Positions 17,301 through 24,995 of a stretch of 64,000 nt of DNA are shown in pieces. The stretch is from contig CBDCPI010000013.1 of assembly GCA_965220245.1 (NCBI GenBank), positions 310,001-374,000 of the forward strand. The letters are read 5' to 3'. Origin of the DNA: CBDCPI01 sp965220245 (lineage in GTDB: Bacteria; Chloroflexota; Dehalococcoidia; Lucifugimonadales; UBA3495). Every line of letters starts with the position of its first letter. Within the stretch, counting starts at the first letter, position 1. A model generated the notes under the pieces. The model made no database searches. It was given only the letters and a program-made list of their open reading frames with translations, and was not told the origin of the DNA. The position numbers and the translations under genes are program-made.

Positions 17301-18518
17301 TTGGGTAATCTGAGCGGCAAGTACTGCATTGTGGGGGTCGGCGAGACCGAGTACAGCCGCGGCTCGCAGCGCACTACTAGGGCCATGGGAGCCGAAGCAA
17401 TCCGCAAGGCGATGGACGATGCGGGGTTAAGCTCCTCTCAAGTCGATGGTATGCTGAGCTACCACGGCGGCGACTCGACCCCCGGGACCTCGATTATGTA
17501 CGACCTGGGCCTCCGCCCCAACTTCTACATGGACTGTTCCGGCGGCGGCTCTAGCACTGAGGCTTTGGTGGGTCTGGCCATGGGGGCCATCGAGGCCGGG
17601 ATGTGCGACACCGTGGCCATCTACCGGTCGATGAACGGTTACTCCCAGATCCGTATCGGCGGCACCGGGGTACGCGCGGCGGCGCCAGCCAGCGGGGCCG
17701 AGGTTATGAGACGCCCCTACGGCCTCATCAGTGCCATTCAAAACTTCGCTTTTACCTTCACCCGGCACATGATGGAATACGGAGTCACCAGCGAGCACCT
17801 AGCCCACATCAAAGCGGCCCACAGCAACCACGCCAGCAACAATCCCAAGGCGCTGATGAAGCAACGGGTGACCGTCGAGGACGTGCTTAACTCGCGGTGG
17901 ATCGTCCGCCCTTGCGCCCACCTGCTGGACTGCTGCTTGGAGACGGACAACGCCACCTGCATCATCGTTACCACCACAGAACGGGCCCGGGACCTGAAAC
18001 AAACTCCCATCCAAATTCTGGGGGTCCAGGGCCGCGGCACCAAGCCGGGCGGCGACTTCCACTACCAGCACGGGCCCATCACCAGGGTTGCCGGCCACTA
18101 CATCGGTCCCCGACTCTTCGAGCAGGCCGGGATAACCCACGACGATGTCGACGTCACCGGGTGCTACGACGCCTTTACCTACACCGCCCTGCTCCAATTC
18201 GAGGACTACGGTTGGTGCGCCAAGGGCGAAGGCAAGGACTACGTTACCAGCGGCATCATCAATCTCGGCGGTAAGCGTCCCAACAACACCAGCGGCGGCC
18301 ACTTGTGCGAGGGCTACACCCACGGCATGAACATGGTGATCGAGAACGTGCGCCAACTCAGAGGCACGGTCGACGACTACTGTCCCGGTGCGGCTGACAG
18401 GGTGCATACTTTCGATTATTCCGAAGGCGGTTGCCGCCAAGTCAGGGACGCCAAGATCAGCATGAACATGGGCTGGGGTACCCCCGCCGTGGGCAGCGCG
18501 TTGATCATGGCCCAGTAG
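17301..18518 (+). CDS. SCP2-type thiolase-like protein
   Basis: A 405-residue thiolase-superfamily protein of the lipid-transfer (SCP-x/Ltp2) type. It has 'IVGVGETEYSRGS' at the N-terminus, the nucleophile region 'YMDCSGGGSSTEA' (Cys near 76), 'YDAFTYTALLQFEDYG' and 'GGHLCEGYTHG' (His near 332). The C-terminal Cys of degradative thiolases is absent ('MGWGTPAVGSALIM'). Together with the DUF35 gene 21 bases downstream, this resembles the Ltp2-DUF35 side-chain aldolases of steroid catabolism or acyl-CoA lyases, rather than a classical thiolase. Start is a TTG at 17301 behind AAGGAGGGG. Confidence 0.85.
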   Translation: MGNLSGKYCIVGVGETEYSRGSQRTTRAMGAEAIRKAMDDAGLSSSQVDGMLSYHGGDSTPGTSIMYDLGLRPNFYMDCSGGGSSTEALVGLAMGAIEAGMCDTVAIYRSMNGYSQIRIGGTGVRAAAPASGAEVMRRPYGLISAIQNFAFTFTRHMMEYGVTSEHLAHIKAAHSNHASNNPKALMKQRVTVEDVLNSRWIVRPCAHLLDCCLETDNATCIIVTTTERARDLKQTPIQILGVQGRGTKPGGDFHYQHGPITRVAGHYIGPRLFEQAGITHDDVDVTGCYDAFTYTALLQFEDYGWCAKGEGKDYVTSGIINLGGKRPNNTSGGHLCEGYTHGMNMVIENVRQLRGTVDDYCPGAADRVHTFDYSEGGCRQVRDAKISMNMGWGTPAVGSALIMAQ

Positions 18519-18539
18519 CCAAAATTAGGAGTCACACCC

Positions 18540-19043
18540 ATGCCGGTCTACGAGTTCCGGGGGCAAAGCGTCAATATCCCGGATATAGACACCGAATACA
18601 AAGGATACTTCGATGCTGCCCGGGAGAGCCGTCTGGTGGTCAAGCGGTGCCTTGATTGCGGCCTGTTGCGGGGAGAACCCGGCCCGGCTTGCCCGTGGTG
18701 CCCTTCGCTAAACTGGGAGTGGCGCGACGTGATTGGCAAGGGCACGATCTACAGCTACCAGATCGTTGCTCACACGGTGATCCCCGGATTCCGGGACTGG
18801 GCTCCCTTTGCCATAGTGTTGGTGGAGTTGGATGAACAACGAGGCCAACCGGACCCGGGAGACGGCCTGCGTATTATCGCCAACCTGGTGGACGGCTCTA
18901 TGAATCCCGAGAAGGAAGAAAACGTGGCCATTGGTAGCCGGGTGGAAGTGGTGTTCATGGAAGGAGAAGAGGGATTTACCGTTCCTCAATTCAAACTTTC
19001 CGGCGAACCTCCTCAGGGTGAGGTGTGGCAACACCCGATCTGA
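18540..19043 (+). CDS. DUF35 OB-fold / zinc-ribbon acyl-CoA-associated protein
   Basis: A 167-residue DUF35 protein: an N-terminal helix ('YFDAARESRLVVKRC'), a rubredoxin-like zinc ribbon ('CLDCGLLRGEPGPACPWC', about 38-55), then an OB fold ('GKGTIYSYQIVAHTVIPGF', '..IGSRVEVVFME'). Such proteins bind and position CoA thioesters for a thiolase-like partner; the partner is the gene immediately upstream. The ATG follows AGGAG. The 3' end is 20 bases from the inverted-repeat element at 19063. Function as a subunit of a two-component acyl-CoA enzyme is inferred from context. Confidence 0.88.
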   Translation: MPVYEFRGQSVNIPDIDTEYKGYFDAARESRLVVKRCLDCGLLRGEPGPACPWCPSLNWEWRDVIGKGTIYSYQIVAHTVIPGFRDWAPFAIVLVELDEQRGQPDPGDGLRIIANLVDGSMNPEKEENVAIGSRVEVVFMEGEEGFTVPQFKLSGEPPQGEVWQHPI

Positions 19044-19062
19044 AGCCGGGTGTAAGACCCTG

Positions 19063-19250
19063 AGAGGGTGTTTAATAAGTCCTCGCAACCAGTCACCGGT
19101 GACCCTGAGCAAAACGAAGGGTCTAAACTCCTCGCCTTCTTAGTCGTTGCTGTTGCCGAGCATTTTAGATTCCTCACTTCGTTCGGAATGACAGGAGTGG
19201 GCTGCCGGAATAACAGGGATGGGGTGCAATCGGTCTTTAAACACCCTCTG
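19063..19250. repeat. MITE-like element (family E)
   Basis: Terminal inverted repeats AGAGGGTGTTTAA (from 19063) and TTAAACACCCTCT (to 19250) bound about 185 bases of non-coding DNA, which includes an inner 'TTTTAGATTCCTCACTTCG' unit also seen near 33400 and 50050. It ends about 10 bases before the GTG start of the HAD gene. Confidence 0.75.
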
Positions 19251-19260
19251 AGGACCAACC

Positions 19261-19629
19261 GTGGCCAAGCTGATAAGTTTCGACATCGACGGGACCCTGG
19301 AAATCGGCGAACCGCCGGGCGGCATCACCATGGAGATGGTGAAGCAAGCCAAAGACGCCGGGTATCTTATCGGCAGTTGTTCCGACCGCACCATTAGCGG
19401 CCAACAGCGTCTATGGGAGGAACACGGAATCACTGTAGCGTTCACGGTGCTAAAGCACCAGCTAGGCGAGGTCATGGCCCGGTTCCAATCCGAAGAGTAT
19501 TTTCACATCGGAGACACCGATTTAGACTTCCGCGTCTCCCGGCAGGCCGGGTTCCAGTTCGTGCCTGTCGAGCAGGCAGCAGGCCAGTTTTGGGGTAACT
19601 GTTCAGACTTGATGAGGAGAACCCACTGA
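19261..19629 (+). CDS. Small HAD-superfamily protein, 3' end formed by a repeat element
   Basis: A 122-residue HAD-fold protein: motif I 'FDIDGTL' (8-14), motif II-like 'GSCSDRT' (about 39-45), a Lys in 'VLKHQLGEV' and motif IV-like 'HIGDTDLDFRVS' (about 82-93). There is no cap domain, so it is a minimal core, possibly a phosphatase on a macromolecular or small substrate. The GTG start follows GAGGA. The last 11 residues and the stop are encoded by the left end of a MITE-like element (GTAACTGTTCAGACTT from 19595), so the original C-terminus was replaced or truncated. The gene is isolated between repeats. Confidence 0.75.
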   Translation: MAKLISFDIDGTLEIGEPPGGITMEMVKQAKDAGYLIGSCSDRTISGQQRLWEEHGITVAFTVLKHQLGEVMARFQSEEYFHIGDTDLDFRVSRQAGFQFVPVEQAAGQFWGNCSDLMRRTH

Positions 19630-19955
19630 GAGCCACATCCGCGATGCCAGTGCTAATCCCGCACGACACTTTGCCGCCTAACCGCAATTCCCGCGCAGGC
19701 GGGAATCCAGAAATACCAAAAAAAGGAACCCTTCGACAAGCTCAGGACAGGCGTTGCTGGTTGCAAACGCTTCTGGATTCCGGCTCAAGGCCGGAATTGC
19801 GGTTGGCTTTGTGAAAGCCACGTATGCGGATGAAAATGGCGGCCAGTCCCCAACCGTCACTCCCGCGAAAGCGGGAGTCCAGAATCTTACTAACCAGTGG
19901 CGGTCCTTGTGCCTGGAATTTCTGGATTCCCGCCTACGCGGGAATGACGAGTTGG
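19595..19955. repeat. Nested repeat block: family A left end, inner inverted repeats, inserted palindromic unit
   Basis: GTAACTGTTCAGACTT (19595-19610) is the terminus of the element complete at 35568-35766. Inside, AACCGCAATTCC (19680-19691) and its complement (19793-19804) bound a smaller inverted repeat. That repeat is itself interrupted at about 19729-19751 by the palindromic unit CCCTTCGACAAGCTCAGG. A second inverted pair with GGGAATGACG-type ends spans about 19851-19955. Nothing coding was seen from 19630 to 20026. Confidence 0.8.
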
Positions 19956-20026
19956 GTATTTTCATGGGAATGACGGGTTCGGGTTATTTGTTAGCGCTGT
20001 GGTCTTCCAGATTGATGACGTTGCCG

Positions 20027-20971
20027 CTAATTCCGATTGTCACCAGTGTCCGCTTGCTCAACCCCAGCGCCCACTAAAGGCTCGCGTCTTTGGTCCGCGG
20101 CCAGAGCCCCCTTCATGGCGCTTATCGCGACCTCTATCTGCGCGTCGTCGGGCTTCCGCGTGGTCAACCGCTGCAGCAGTAGACCGGGGTACGCCAAGAC
20201 TTGCCCCACCAAGGAGTGTTGGTGACGGCCGCTAAAGCGGATGATTTCATAGCTAAGCGCAGCGATCACCGGAATTAGCAGTATTCGGGAAAGGATGCGC
20301 CATTCCATCGGCGGCCCCATCAACAGCGCAAACACGACAATGGAAACCAGCATTACCGTTAGTAGAAAGGCAGTGCCGCACCGGGGATGGGGGGTCGGAA
20401 ATCGGCGGACGTTGGGCACCTCCAGCGCCACTCCCGCTTCGTAAGCATGGACCGCCATGTGTTCGGCGCCGTGGTAGGCAAAGACCCGCTTAATGTCTCG
20501 AAAGAAGCTGATTCCCCAGACGTAGCCGATAAGCAAGGCCAAGCGGATGCCGCCTTCGATAAGCTCGCTCACCAAGTCCGAGGGTATCGCCGACTCCAAG
20601 GCCCAGACCACCAAGAGCGGAAGCAAGAAGAAGATCCCAATCCCCGCCACCAACCCAAAGGCCAAGGTGGCGCCCAGCATCCAACCCGGTATCTCGTCCT
20701 TCGACTCGGCCGCCGGGTCTTGCACCGCCAAGTTGGCCGATAAGTGGAGAGCCTTAACGCCCAAGACCAGGGTTTCCACCAAGGCCAAGAAACCCCGAAT
20801 CAGCGGGAGTTGACGGATGGGGCCGGTAAAGAGGTTGCTCAGCGGCTCACAGCGGTGTTCAATGCTGCCATCCAAGCGTCTCACCGCCAAGCTGAAGTGG
20901 TCCCGCCCCCGGATCATCACGCCCTCAATGACAGCCTGTCCGCCGTAGGAGAAACGGGGCTCTTCAGCCAA
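20027..20971 (-). CDS. DUF1385 family membrane protein (YqhQ-like)
   Basis: A 314-residue integral membrane protein of the DUF1385/YqhQ family. The N-terminal signature 'YGGQAVIEGVMIRG' is diagnostic. About five hydrophobic segments follow, beginning with 'LGATLAFGLVAGIGIFFLLPLLVVW', and the conserved 'YHGAEHMAVHAYEAG' and 'HPRCGTAFLL' motifs lie between them; their His/Glu/Cys residues suggest a metal or active site. No reaction is established. It is the last gene of the rplU-rpmA-rpmE run, a neighbourhood that is common for the family near rpmE and prfA. The C-terminus extends into the repeat-rich region. Confidence 0.9.
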   Translation of the reverse strand: MAEEPRFSYGGQAVIEGVMIRGRDHFSLAVRRLDGSIEHRCEPLSNLFTGPIRQLPLIRGFLALVETLVLGVKALHLSANLAVQDPAAESKDEIPGWMLGATLAFGLVAGIGIFFLLPLLVVWALESAIPSDLVSELIEGGIRLALLIGYVWGISFFRDIKRVFAYHGAEHMAVHAYEAGVALEVPNVRRFPTPHPRCGTAFLLTVMLVSIVVFALLMGPPMEWRILSRILLIPVIAALSYEIIRFSGRHQHSLVGQVLAYPGLLLQRLTTRKPDDAQIEVAISAMKGALAADQRREPLVGAGVEQADTGDNRN

Positions 20972-21053
20972 CCTACCTCCCTTCCCCGGAAACGCCGCTT
21001 GGGTCCGCTATACACTCAATCATGGAGACCGGTGGGGGCTTGAGGCAAGTTAC

Positions 21054-21254
21054 TTACTGGAGGTTATACCGCCGCCGCAAGCGTTCGATGCGGCCTTGGG
21101 TGTCGACTATGCGTTGCTCACCGGTGTAAAAGGGGTGGCACTTGCTGCAAACTTCCACCCTCAGGGTGGGTTTGGTCGCCCCGGTTTCGAACACGTTGCC
21201 ACAGGAGCAGGTTACTGTAGATTTGAAAAATCGAGGATGAATATCGGTCTTCAT
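21054..21254 (-). CDS. rpmE: 50S ribosomal protein L31
   Basis: A 66-residue L31 of the zinc-binding type: 'MKTDIHPRFFKSTVTCSCGNVFETGATKP' then 'VEVCSKCHPFYTGEQ' provides CxC and CxxC metal ligands. L31 sits at the bridge between ribosomal subunits. Zinc-containing L31 is often swapped for a Cys-free form under zinc limitation; no second copy is in this window. It is third in the rplU operon, 77 bases after rpmA, with an AAGGAAC site before the ATG. Confidence 0.97.
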   Translation of the reverse strand: MKTDIHPRFFKSTVTCSCGNVFETGATKPTLRVEVCSKCHPFYTGEQRIVDTQGRIERLRRRYNLQ

Positions 21255-21331
21255 AGTTCCTTCTGAGGAGTAAGCCGGTTAAAGTGGCCCGGCGTCATTC
21301 CGCCGCCGCGGTCGCCCAAGGCGCTTCTAAG

Positions 21332-21589
21332 CTAGTCCGCCGGGTATACACTCACCCGCCGTTTCCCCTTGGCGGCCCACTCGAATTTAACCTGGCCGTC
21401 AATTTTGGCGAACAGTGTGTAGTCGCGGCCCAACCCAACGTTGGTCCCCGGGTGAATCTTGGTGCCCTTCTGACGGACGATGATTGAACCGTCAGCCACG
21501 GTCTCCCCACCGTACCGCTTCACTCCCAGCCGCTTGGCGTTGCTGTCGCGGCCGTTGTTGGTGCTGCCACCTGCTTTCTTATGCGCCAT
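21332..21589 (-). CDS. rpmA: 50S ribosomal protein L27
   Basis: An 85-residue L27. The mature N-terminus 'MAHKKAGGSTNNGRDSN' starts directly, with no Firmicutes-type cleavable leader, and the conserved glycine-rich loop 'GVKRYGGE' follows. 'IIVRQKGTKIHPGTNVGLG' and 'VKFEWAAKGKRRVSVYP' complete the protein. The N-terminal tail reaches the peptidyl transferase centre. It is second in the operon, 68 bases after rplU, preceded by AAGGACAG. Confidence 0.97.
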   Translation of the reverse strand: MAHKKAGGSTNNGRDSNAKRLGVKRYGGETVADGSIIVRQKGTKIHPGTNVGLGRDYTLFAKIDGQVKFEWAAKGKRRVSVYPAD

Positions 21590-21657
21590 CAGTCCTGTCC
21601 TTCTGCCGGTGCCGTGACTCCCGCCGAAGAGACCGGCGGTATACTTAAACTGCCGGG

Positions 21658-21975
21658 TTACCCGGTAGTGATGTCCTGAATAAGTATTCGGGTATAATCC
21701 TGACGGTGGCCGCCCTTGCGGCGGTACCGGGTTTTGGCCTTGTACTTGAACACCACTATTTTCTTGTCTCGGTAGTGGGTCTGGACTCTGGCTAGGACCT
21801 TAACGCCGGGCACGTAAGGCGAGCCGAAGATAACTTCACCGCCATCGGACACCGCCAACACCTCGTCGAATTCGGCAACCGAATCGACATCGACCGGCAA
21901 CTTCTCCACGTCCAGCGAGTCCCCGGGTTTTACGCGGTATTGCTTTCCCCCAGTTTTTATAACGGCGTAGTCCAT
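21658..21975 (-). CDS. rplU: 50S ribosomal protein L21
   Basis: A 105-residue L21: 'MDYAVIKTGGKQYRVKPGD' at the N-terminus and 'YKAKTRYRRKGGHRQDYT' toward the C-terminus are signature blocks. It binds 23S rRNA domain II with L20. First gene of the rplU-rpmA-rpmE-DUF1385 unit, with GGAG ahead of the ATG and a sigma-70-type promoter about 35-60 bases upstream (see separate entry). Confidence 0.97.
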   Translation of the reverse strand: MDYAVIKTGGKQYRVKPGDSLDVEKLPVDVDSVAEFDEVLAVSDGGEVIFGSPYVPGVKVLARVQTHYRDKKIVVFKYKAKTRYRRKGGHRQDYTRILIQDITTG

Positions 21976-22010
21976 ACTCTAGCTCCGGCTGTCCCTGACC
22001 CTGACTTTTA

Positions 22011-22039
22011 ATGTTACGCCAGGGCCGTTAAAGTGTCAA
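22011..22039 (-). promoter_or_regulatory. Promoter of the rplU operon
   Basis: On the minus strand TTGACA (22034-22039), a 17-base spacer and TAACAT (22011-22016) give a good sigma-70-type promoter. Transcription would start near 22004, about 30 bases before the rplU ATG. Confidence 0.7.
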
Positions 22040-22054
22040 GGCGGGCGCCGGGCG

Positions 22055-22305
22055 GTAACTGTTCAGACTTCGTGAGGCCAATTTGCCGGGGGCCACATCC
22101 GTTGTTCAGATGATAGTCCTTTTACGGCATTCAGCAGCCCAACCGTCATTCCGGCGCAGGCGGGAATCCAGAAATACTAGGGAACAGGAACGTTGCTGGT
22201 TGCAAACGCTCCTGGATTCCGGCTCAAAGCCTGCCCCGTACTGGATACGGGGGCCGGAATGACGGGGGAGGGGACAGTTTAGAAACTCATTCACGTATCA
22301 GTAAA
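22055..22305. repeat. Chimeric MITE-like element (family A left end, family B right end)
   Basis: The left end is GTAACTGTTCAGACTT (22055), as in the family A element near rimM. The right end, TTCACGTATCAGTAA (to 22305), is instead that of the family B element near uvrB. Between them lies the shared GGAATCCAG / CTGGATTCC core. No gene is supported between 21976 and 22444 apart from the rplU promoter. Confidence 0.8.
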
Positions 22306-22444
22306 AGACCCTGAAGCGCCAGCACGAGGTTTTCAGAGTTGTAGGACTGACCAAATAGCGGTAAACCACCCGTGCCAGTGGGTTATAATACCGGTTGCAG
22401 GCGACCATATCCTAGCTGTGCGGTCCCCACGGACGGTCCTACGT

Positions 22445-24106
22445 ATGCAGGTTCTCGGCGGTAACGATCTTTACCAGGCCTTTTCCGCTGGCGCCAGTTG
22501 CTTGGAGCGCTACCGGGACGCTGTCAACGCCTTGAACGTATTTCCGGTCCCCGATGGCGATACCGGCACCAATATGCTGCTGACGATGCGATCGGCCTTG
22601 GAACAATGTCCCGAATCTTCCAACCCCAGTGCCGGAGAGGTGGCGTCGGGACTGGCCGACGGCGCTTTCTGGGGAGCGCGAGGGAACAGTGGGGTCATAT
22701 TGTCCCAGATGTTTCGCGGCTTTGCCGACGCCCTGAAGGGAGAGGACGTCTGTGACGCCGCCAGCCTCAGCCGGGCGTTCAGTTTGAGCACCGAGGCCGC
22801 CTACCGGTCGGTGTCGCAGCCGGTAGAAGGGACGATGTTGTCCGTGATGCGGGCGGCTTCCGAGGCAACGGCCTTGGCCGCAGCCGATGGCGATACCGAT
22901 GCGTTGTCGCTATGGGAGTCCGTCTTTCGGTCGGCTACCAATGCTCTATATGAGACGCCTCGCCAACTGCCGGTCCTGATGGAGGCCGGAGTAGTGGATG
23001 CTGGAGGCTTGGGGGTCGTCGTGATACTGGGGGGCGCATTCGCGTTCCTCAATGGCGAGGGGGAGGCCTTGGTGGACCAAGTGGTAGCGGCGTGTTGCGC
23101 CGGATCTGGGGGAACGGCCGTCGCCGGGGCGCCCGAAACTCAGGCGTCCATCCACACAGACTTTTGGGACGCCTCCCTGGAATCCCGGTGGGGCTACTGC
23201 ATCCAGTACGTTATTGATGCCGGTGGACCGGTGGACGGAGAGGTATCCGCAGCCCTTGAAGGGGACCGGGAGCGTTCCGCGGTGGTGATCGGAGACGGCC
23301 GTTTCGTCAGGGTGCACGTCCACGCCCAGGACCCCGGTCCGGCGCTAAGCCTTGGGGTATCCTACGGCCCCTTGGACCAGATCAAAATCGAGAATATGAG
23401 CCAGCAGAACTCGCAATTTGTCGCCGGGCGCCAGTCCGCCAAAGCAGCATCGGCCCGAATGGCGGTCGTGGCGGTGGCCCAAGGCGAGGGTTTGGCCGGA
23501 TTGTTCCGCGACACCGGGTGCGCCGAAGTTATCGACGGCGGCCAGACCATGAACCCCAGCGTCGGCCAAATCCTGGCCGCAGCCAGTTCCACCGGTGGGG
23601 AAGACGTGATCATCTTGCCCAACAACTCGAACATTGTAGGCGCCGCGCGGCAAGCGGCCAGCGCCAACCAGAACCTTCACGTGGTACCCTCCAAGACCAC
23701 CCCTCAAGGCGTGGCGGCACTGCTGGCGTATAGTCCGGAAAACACCTTGGAGCACAACCTGAAAGCGATGTCGGCTGCCTTGGACGGCGTGGTTACCGTA
23801 GAGGTGACCCAAGCAGTGCGCTCTTCCGCCATCGGCGGAATAGAGGTTACCGAAGGCCGCTTTATCGGACTGCTGGATGGAGAATTGGTGACTTCCGAAG
23901 ACGGCCCCGAATCTGCCCTTATGGCCGTCTTGGACCGGATCGGGTTTTCCCCCGACCAAATAATCACCATCTATCCGGGAGAATTGGCGTCGGGCGAGGC
24001 TGCCGAGGAGATGCGCCGACGATTGCTGGCAGGCGCCCCGGACCTCCAAGTGGATATGGTCTACGGCGGCCAACCCCACTACCACTACTTGGCCTCATTG
24101 GAGTGA
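22445..24106 (+). CDS. fakA: DAK2-domain fatty acid kinase FakA-like protein
   Basis: A 553-residue protein of the YloV/FakA family, the kinase that phosphorylates fatty acids held by FakB (DegV) proteins. The DAK2 domain fills the first 200 residues with 'NALNVFPVPDGDTGTNMLLTM', whose Asp/Asn residues bind Mg-ATP, and 'GARGNSGVILSQMFRGFA'. The remainder has the FakA middle and DegV-like C-terminal domains ('ILPNNSNIVGAARQAA', 'VVPSKTTPQGVAAL'). The chosen ATG gives the usual short lead before the DAK2 helix; a GTG at 22418 would add nine residues. A degV gene lies 15 bases downstream, supporting a Fak pair. Relatives near recG are common. Confidence 0.88.
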   Translation: MQVLGGNDLYQAFSAGASCLERYRDAVNALNVFPVPDGDTGTNMLLTMRSALEQCPESSNPSAGEVASGLADGAFWGARGNSGVILSQMFRGFADALKGEDVCDAASLSRAFSLSTEAAYRSVSQPVEGTMLSVMRAASEATALAAADGDTDALSLWESVFRSATNALYETPRQLPVLMEAGVVDAGGLGVVVILGGAFAFLNGEGEALVDQVVAACCAGSGGTAVAGAPETQASIHTDFWDASLESRWGYCIQYVIDAGGPVDGEVSAALEGDRERSAVVIGDGRFVRVHVHAQDPGPALSLGVSYGPLDQIKIENMSQQNSQFVAGRQSAKAASARMAVVAVAQGEGLAGLFRDTGCAEVIDGGQTMNPSVGQILAAASSTGGEDVIILPNNSNIVGAARQAASANQNLHVVPSKTTPQGVAALLAYSPENTLEHNLKAMSAALDGVVTVEVTQAVRSSAIGGIEVTEGRFIGLLDGELVTSEDGPESALMAVLDRIGFSPDQIITIYPGELASGEAAEEMRRRLLAGAPDLQVDMVYGGQPHYHYLASLE

Positions 24107-24121
24107 GCCGGAGAGTAAGCC

Positions 24122-24988
24122 ATGACCATCAAGATCGTCACCGACAGCTCGGCCGACCTGCCTCCCGACATCGCGGCGAAGTGGGACATCGCCGTTATAC
24201 CTTGTTATGTGATAGTCGAAGACCGGCCTTACCGGGACGGCGTCGACATCTCTCCCGACGAGTTCTACTCCCGGTTGGAGTCCGCCCCTCGCCCCCCCAC
24301 AACCGCACAACCGGCGGTGGCCGATTTCCAGACTGCATATGAGGAGCTACTGGCCCAAGGGCATCAAATAGTATCGGTCCACATCTCGAGGAAGCTGAGC
24401 GGCACCGTAAATTCGGCAAACCAGGCTCGTGCGGCCTTGGGAGAACGCGGAGAGGCCGCCATCGAGACCGTGGATTCCGGCCTAGCTTCTATTCCCTTGG
24501 GGCTGCTGGTCCTCTCCGCGGCCAAACGGGCTGGGGCTGCCGAATCCCACGTCAAGTTGGCCGAGGAGGTGCGTGCCGAGGCGCCGCTGAACAACGGCTT
24601 CTTTGTGCTGGATACCTTGGACTATCTTCAGAAGGGCGGGCGCATCGGCAAAGCCCAGGCGTTTCTGGGTTCCGTCCTTAACGTTAAGCCAATTCTTACG
24701 CTGCAAGAGGGCGAAGCTTATCCGTTGGAGCGTCAGCGGAACCGGGGGCGCGCGCTCAAGCGTTTGATGGACTTGGCCAGCGACATGGCGCCGGTACAGC
24801 AACTGGCGGTAATCCACAGCACCGAGCCGGAACGGGCCGAAGAGCTGCGGGACAGCCTTTCCCATTTGCTGTCGGCCGACGAGGTCATTACAGCCCGGTT
24901 TGGACCGGTATTGGGCACCTATCTCGGTCCCAGAGCCTTGGGCGTAGCGTTTACCCGCACCCTGGACCCCAGCGCCCTAGCGCAATAA
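24122..24988 (+). CDS. DegV family fatty-acid-binding protein (FakB-like)
   Basis: A 288-residue DegV protein: 'KIVTDSSADLPPDIA' at the N-terminus, 'SGTVNSANQARAAL' in the middle, 'DTLDYLQKGGRIGKAQAFLGS' (about 160-180) and the C-terminal 'GPVLGTYLGPRALGVAF'. The conserved Ser/Thr and Arg hold the carboxylate of a bound fatty acid, which FakA then phosphorylates to acyl phosphate for phospholipid synthesis. The gene follows the fakA-like gene by 15 bases and precedes recG by 7 bases, so all three are probably one transcript. Confidence 0.92.
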   Translation: MTIKIVTDSSADLPPDIAAKWDIAVIPCYVIVEDRPYRDGVDISPDEFYSRLESAPRPPTTAQPAVADFQTAYEELLAQGHQIVSVHISRKLSGTVNSANQARAALGERGEAAIETVDSGLASIPLGLLVLSAAKRAGAAESHVKLAEEVRAEAPLNNGFFVLDTLDYLQKGGRIGKAQAFLGSVLNVKPILTLQEGEAYPLERQRNRGRALKRLMDLASDMAPVQQLAVIHSTEPERAEELRDSLSHLLSADEVITARFGPVLGTYLGPRALGVAFTRTLDPSALAQ

Positions 24989-24995
24989 AGAGCTG

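Noticed and set aside
19595..22305. CRISPR array from the repeated palindromes
   Set aside because: Units are irregularly spaced inverted repeats shared with other loci, not direct repeats with equal spacers.
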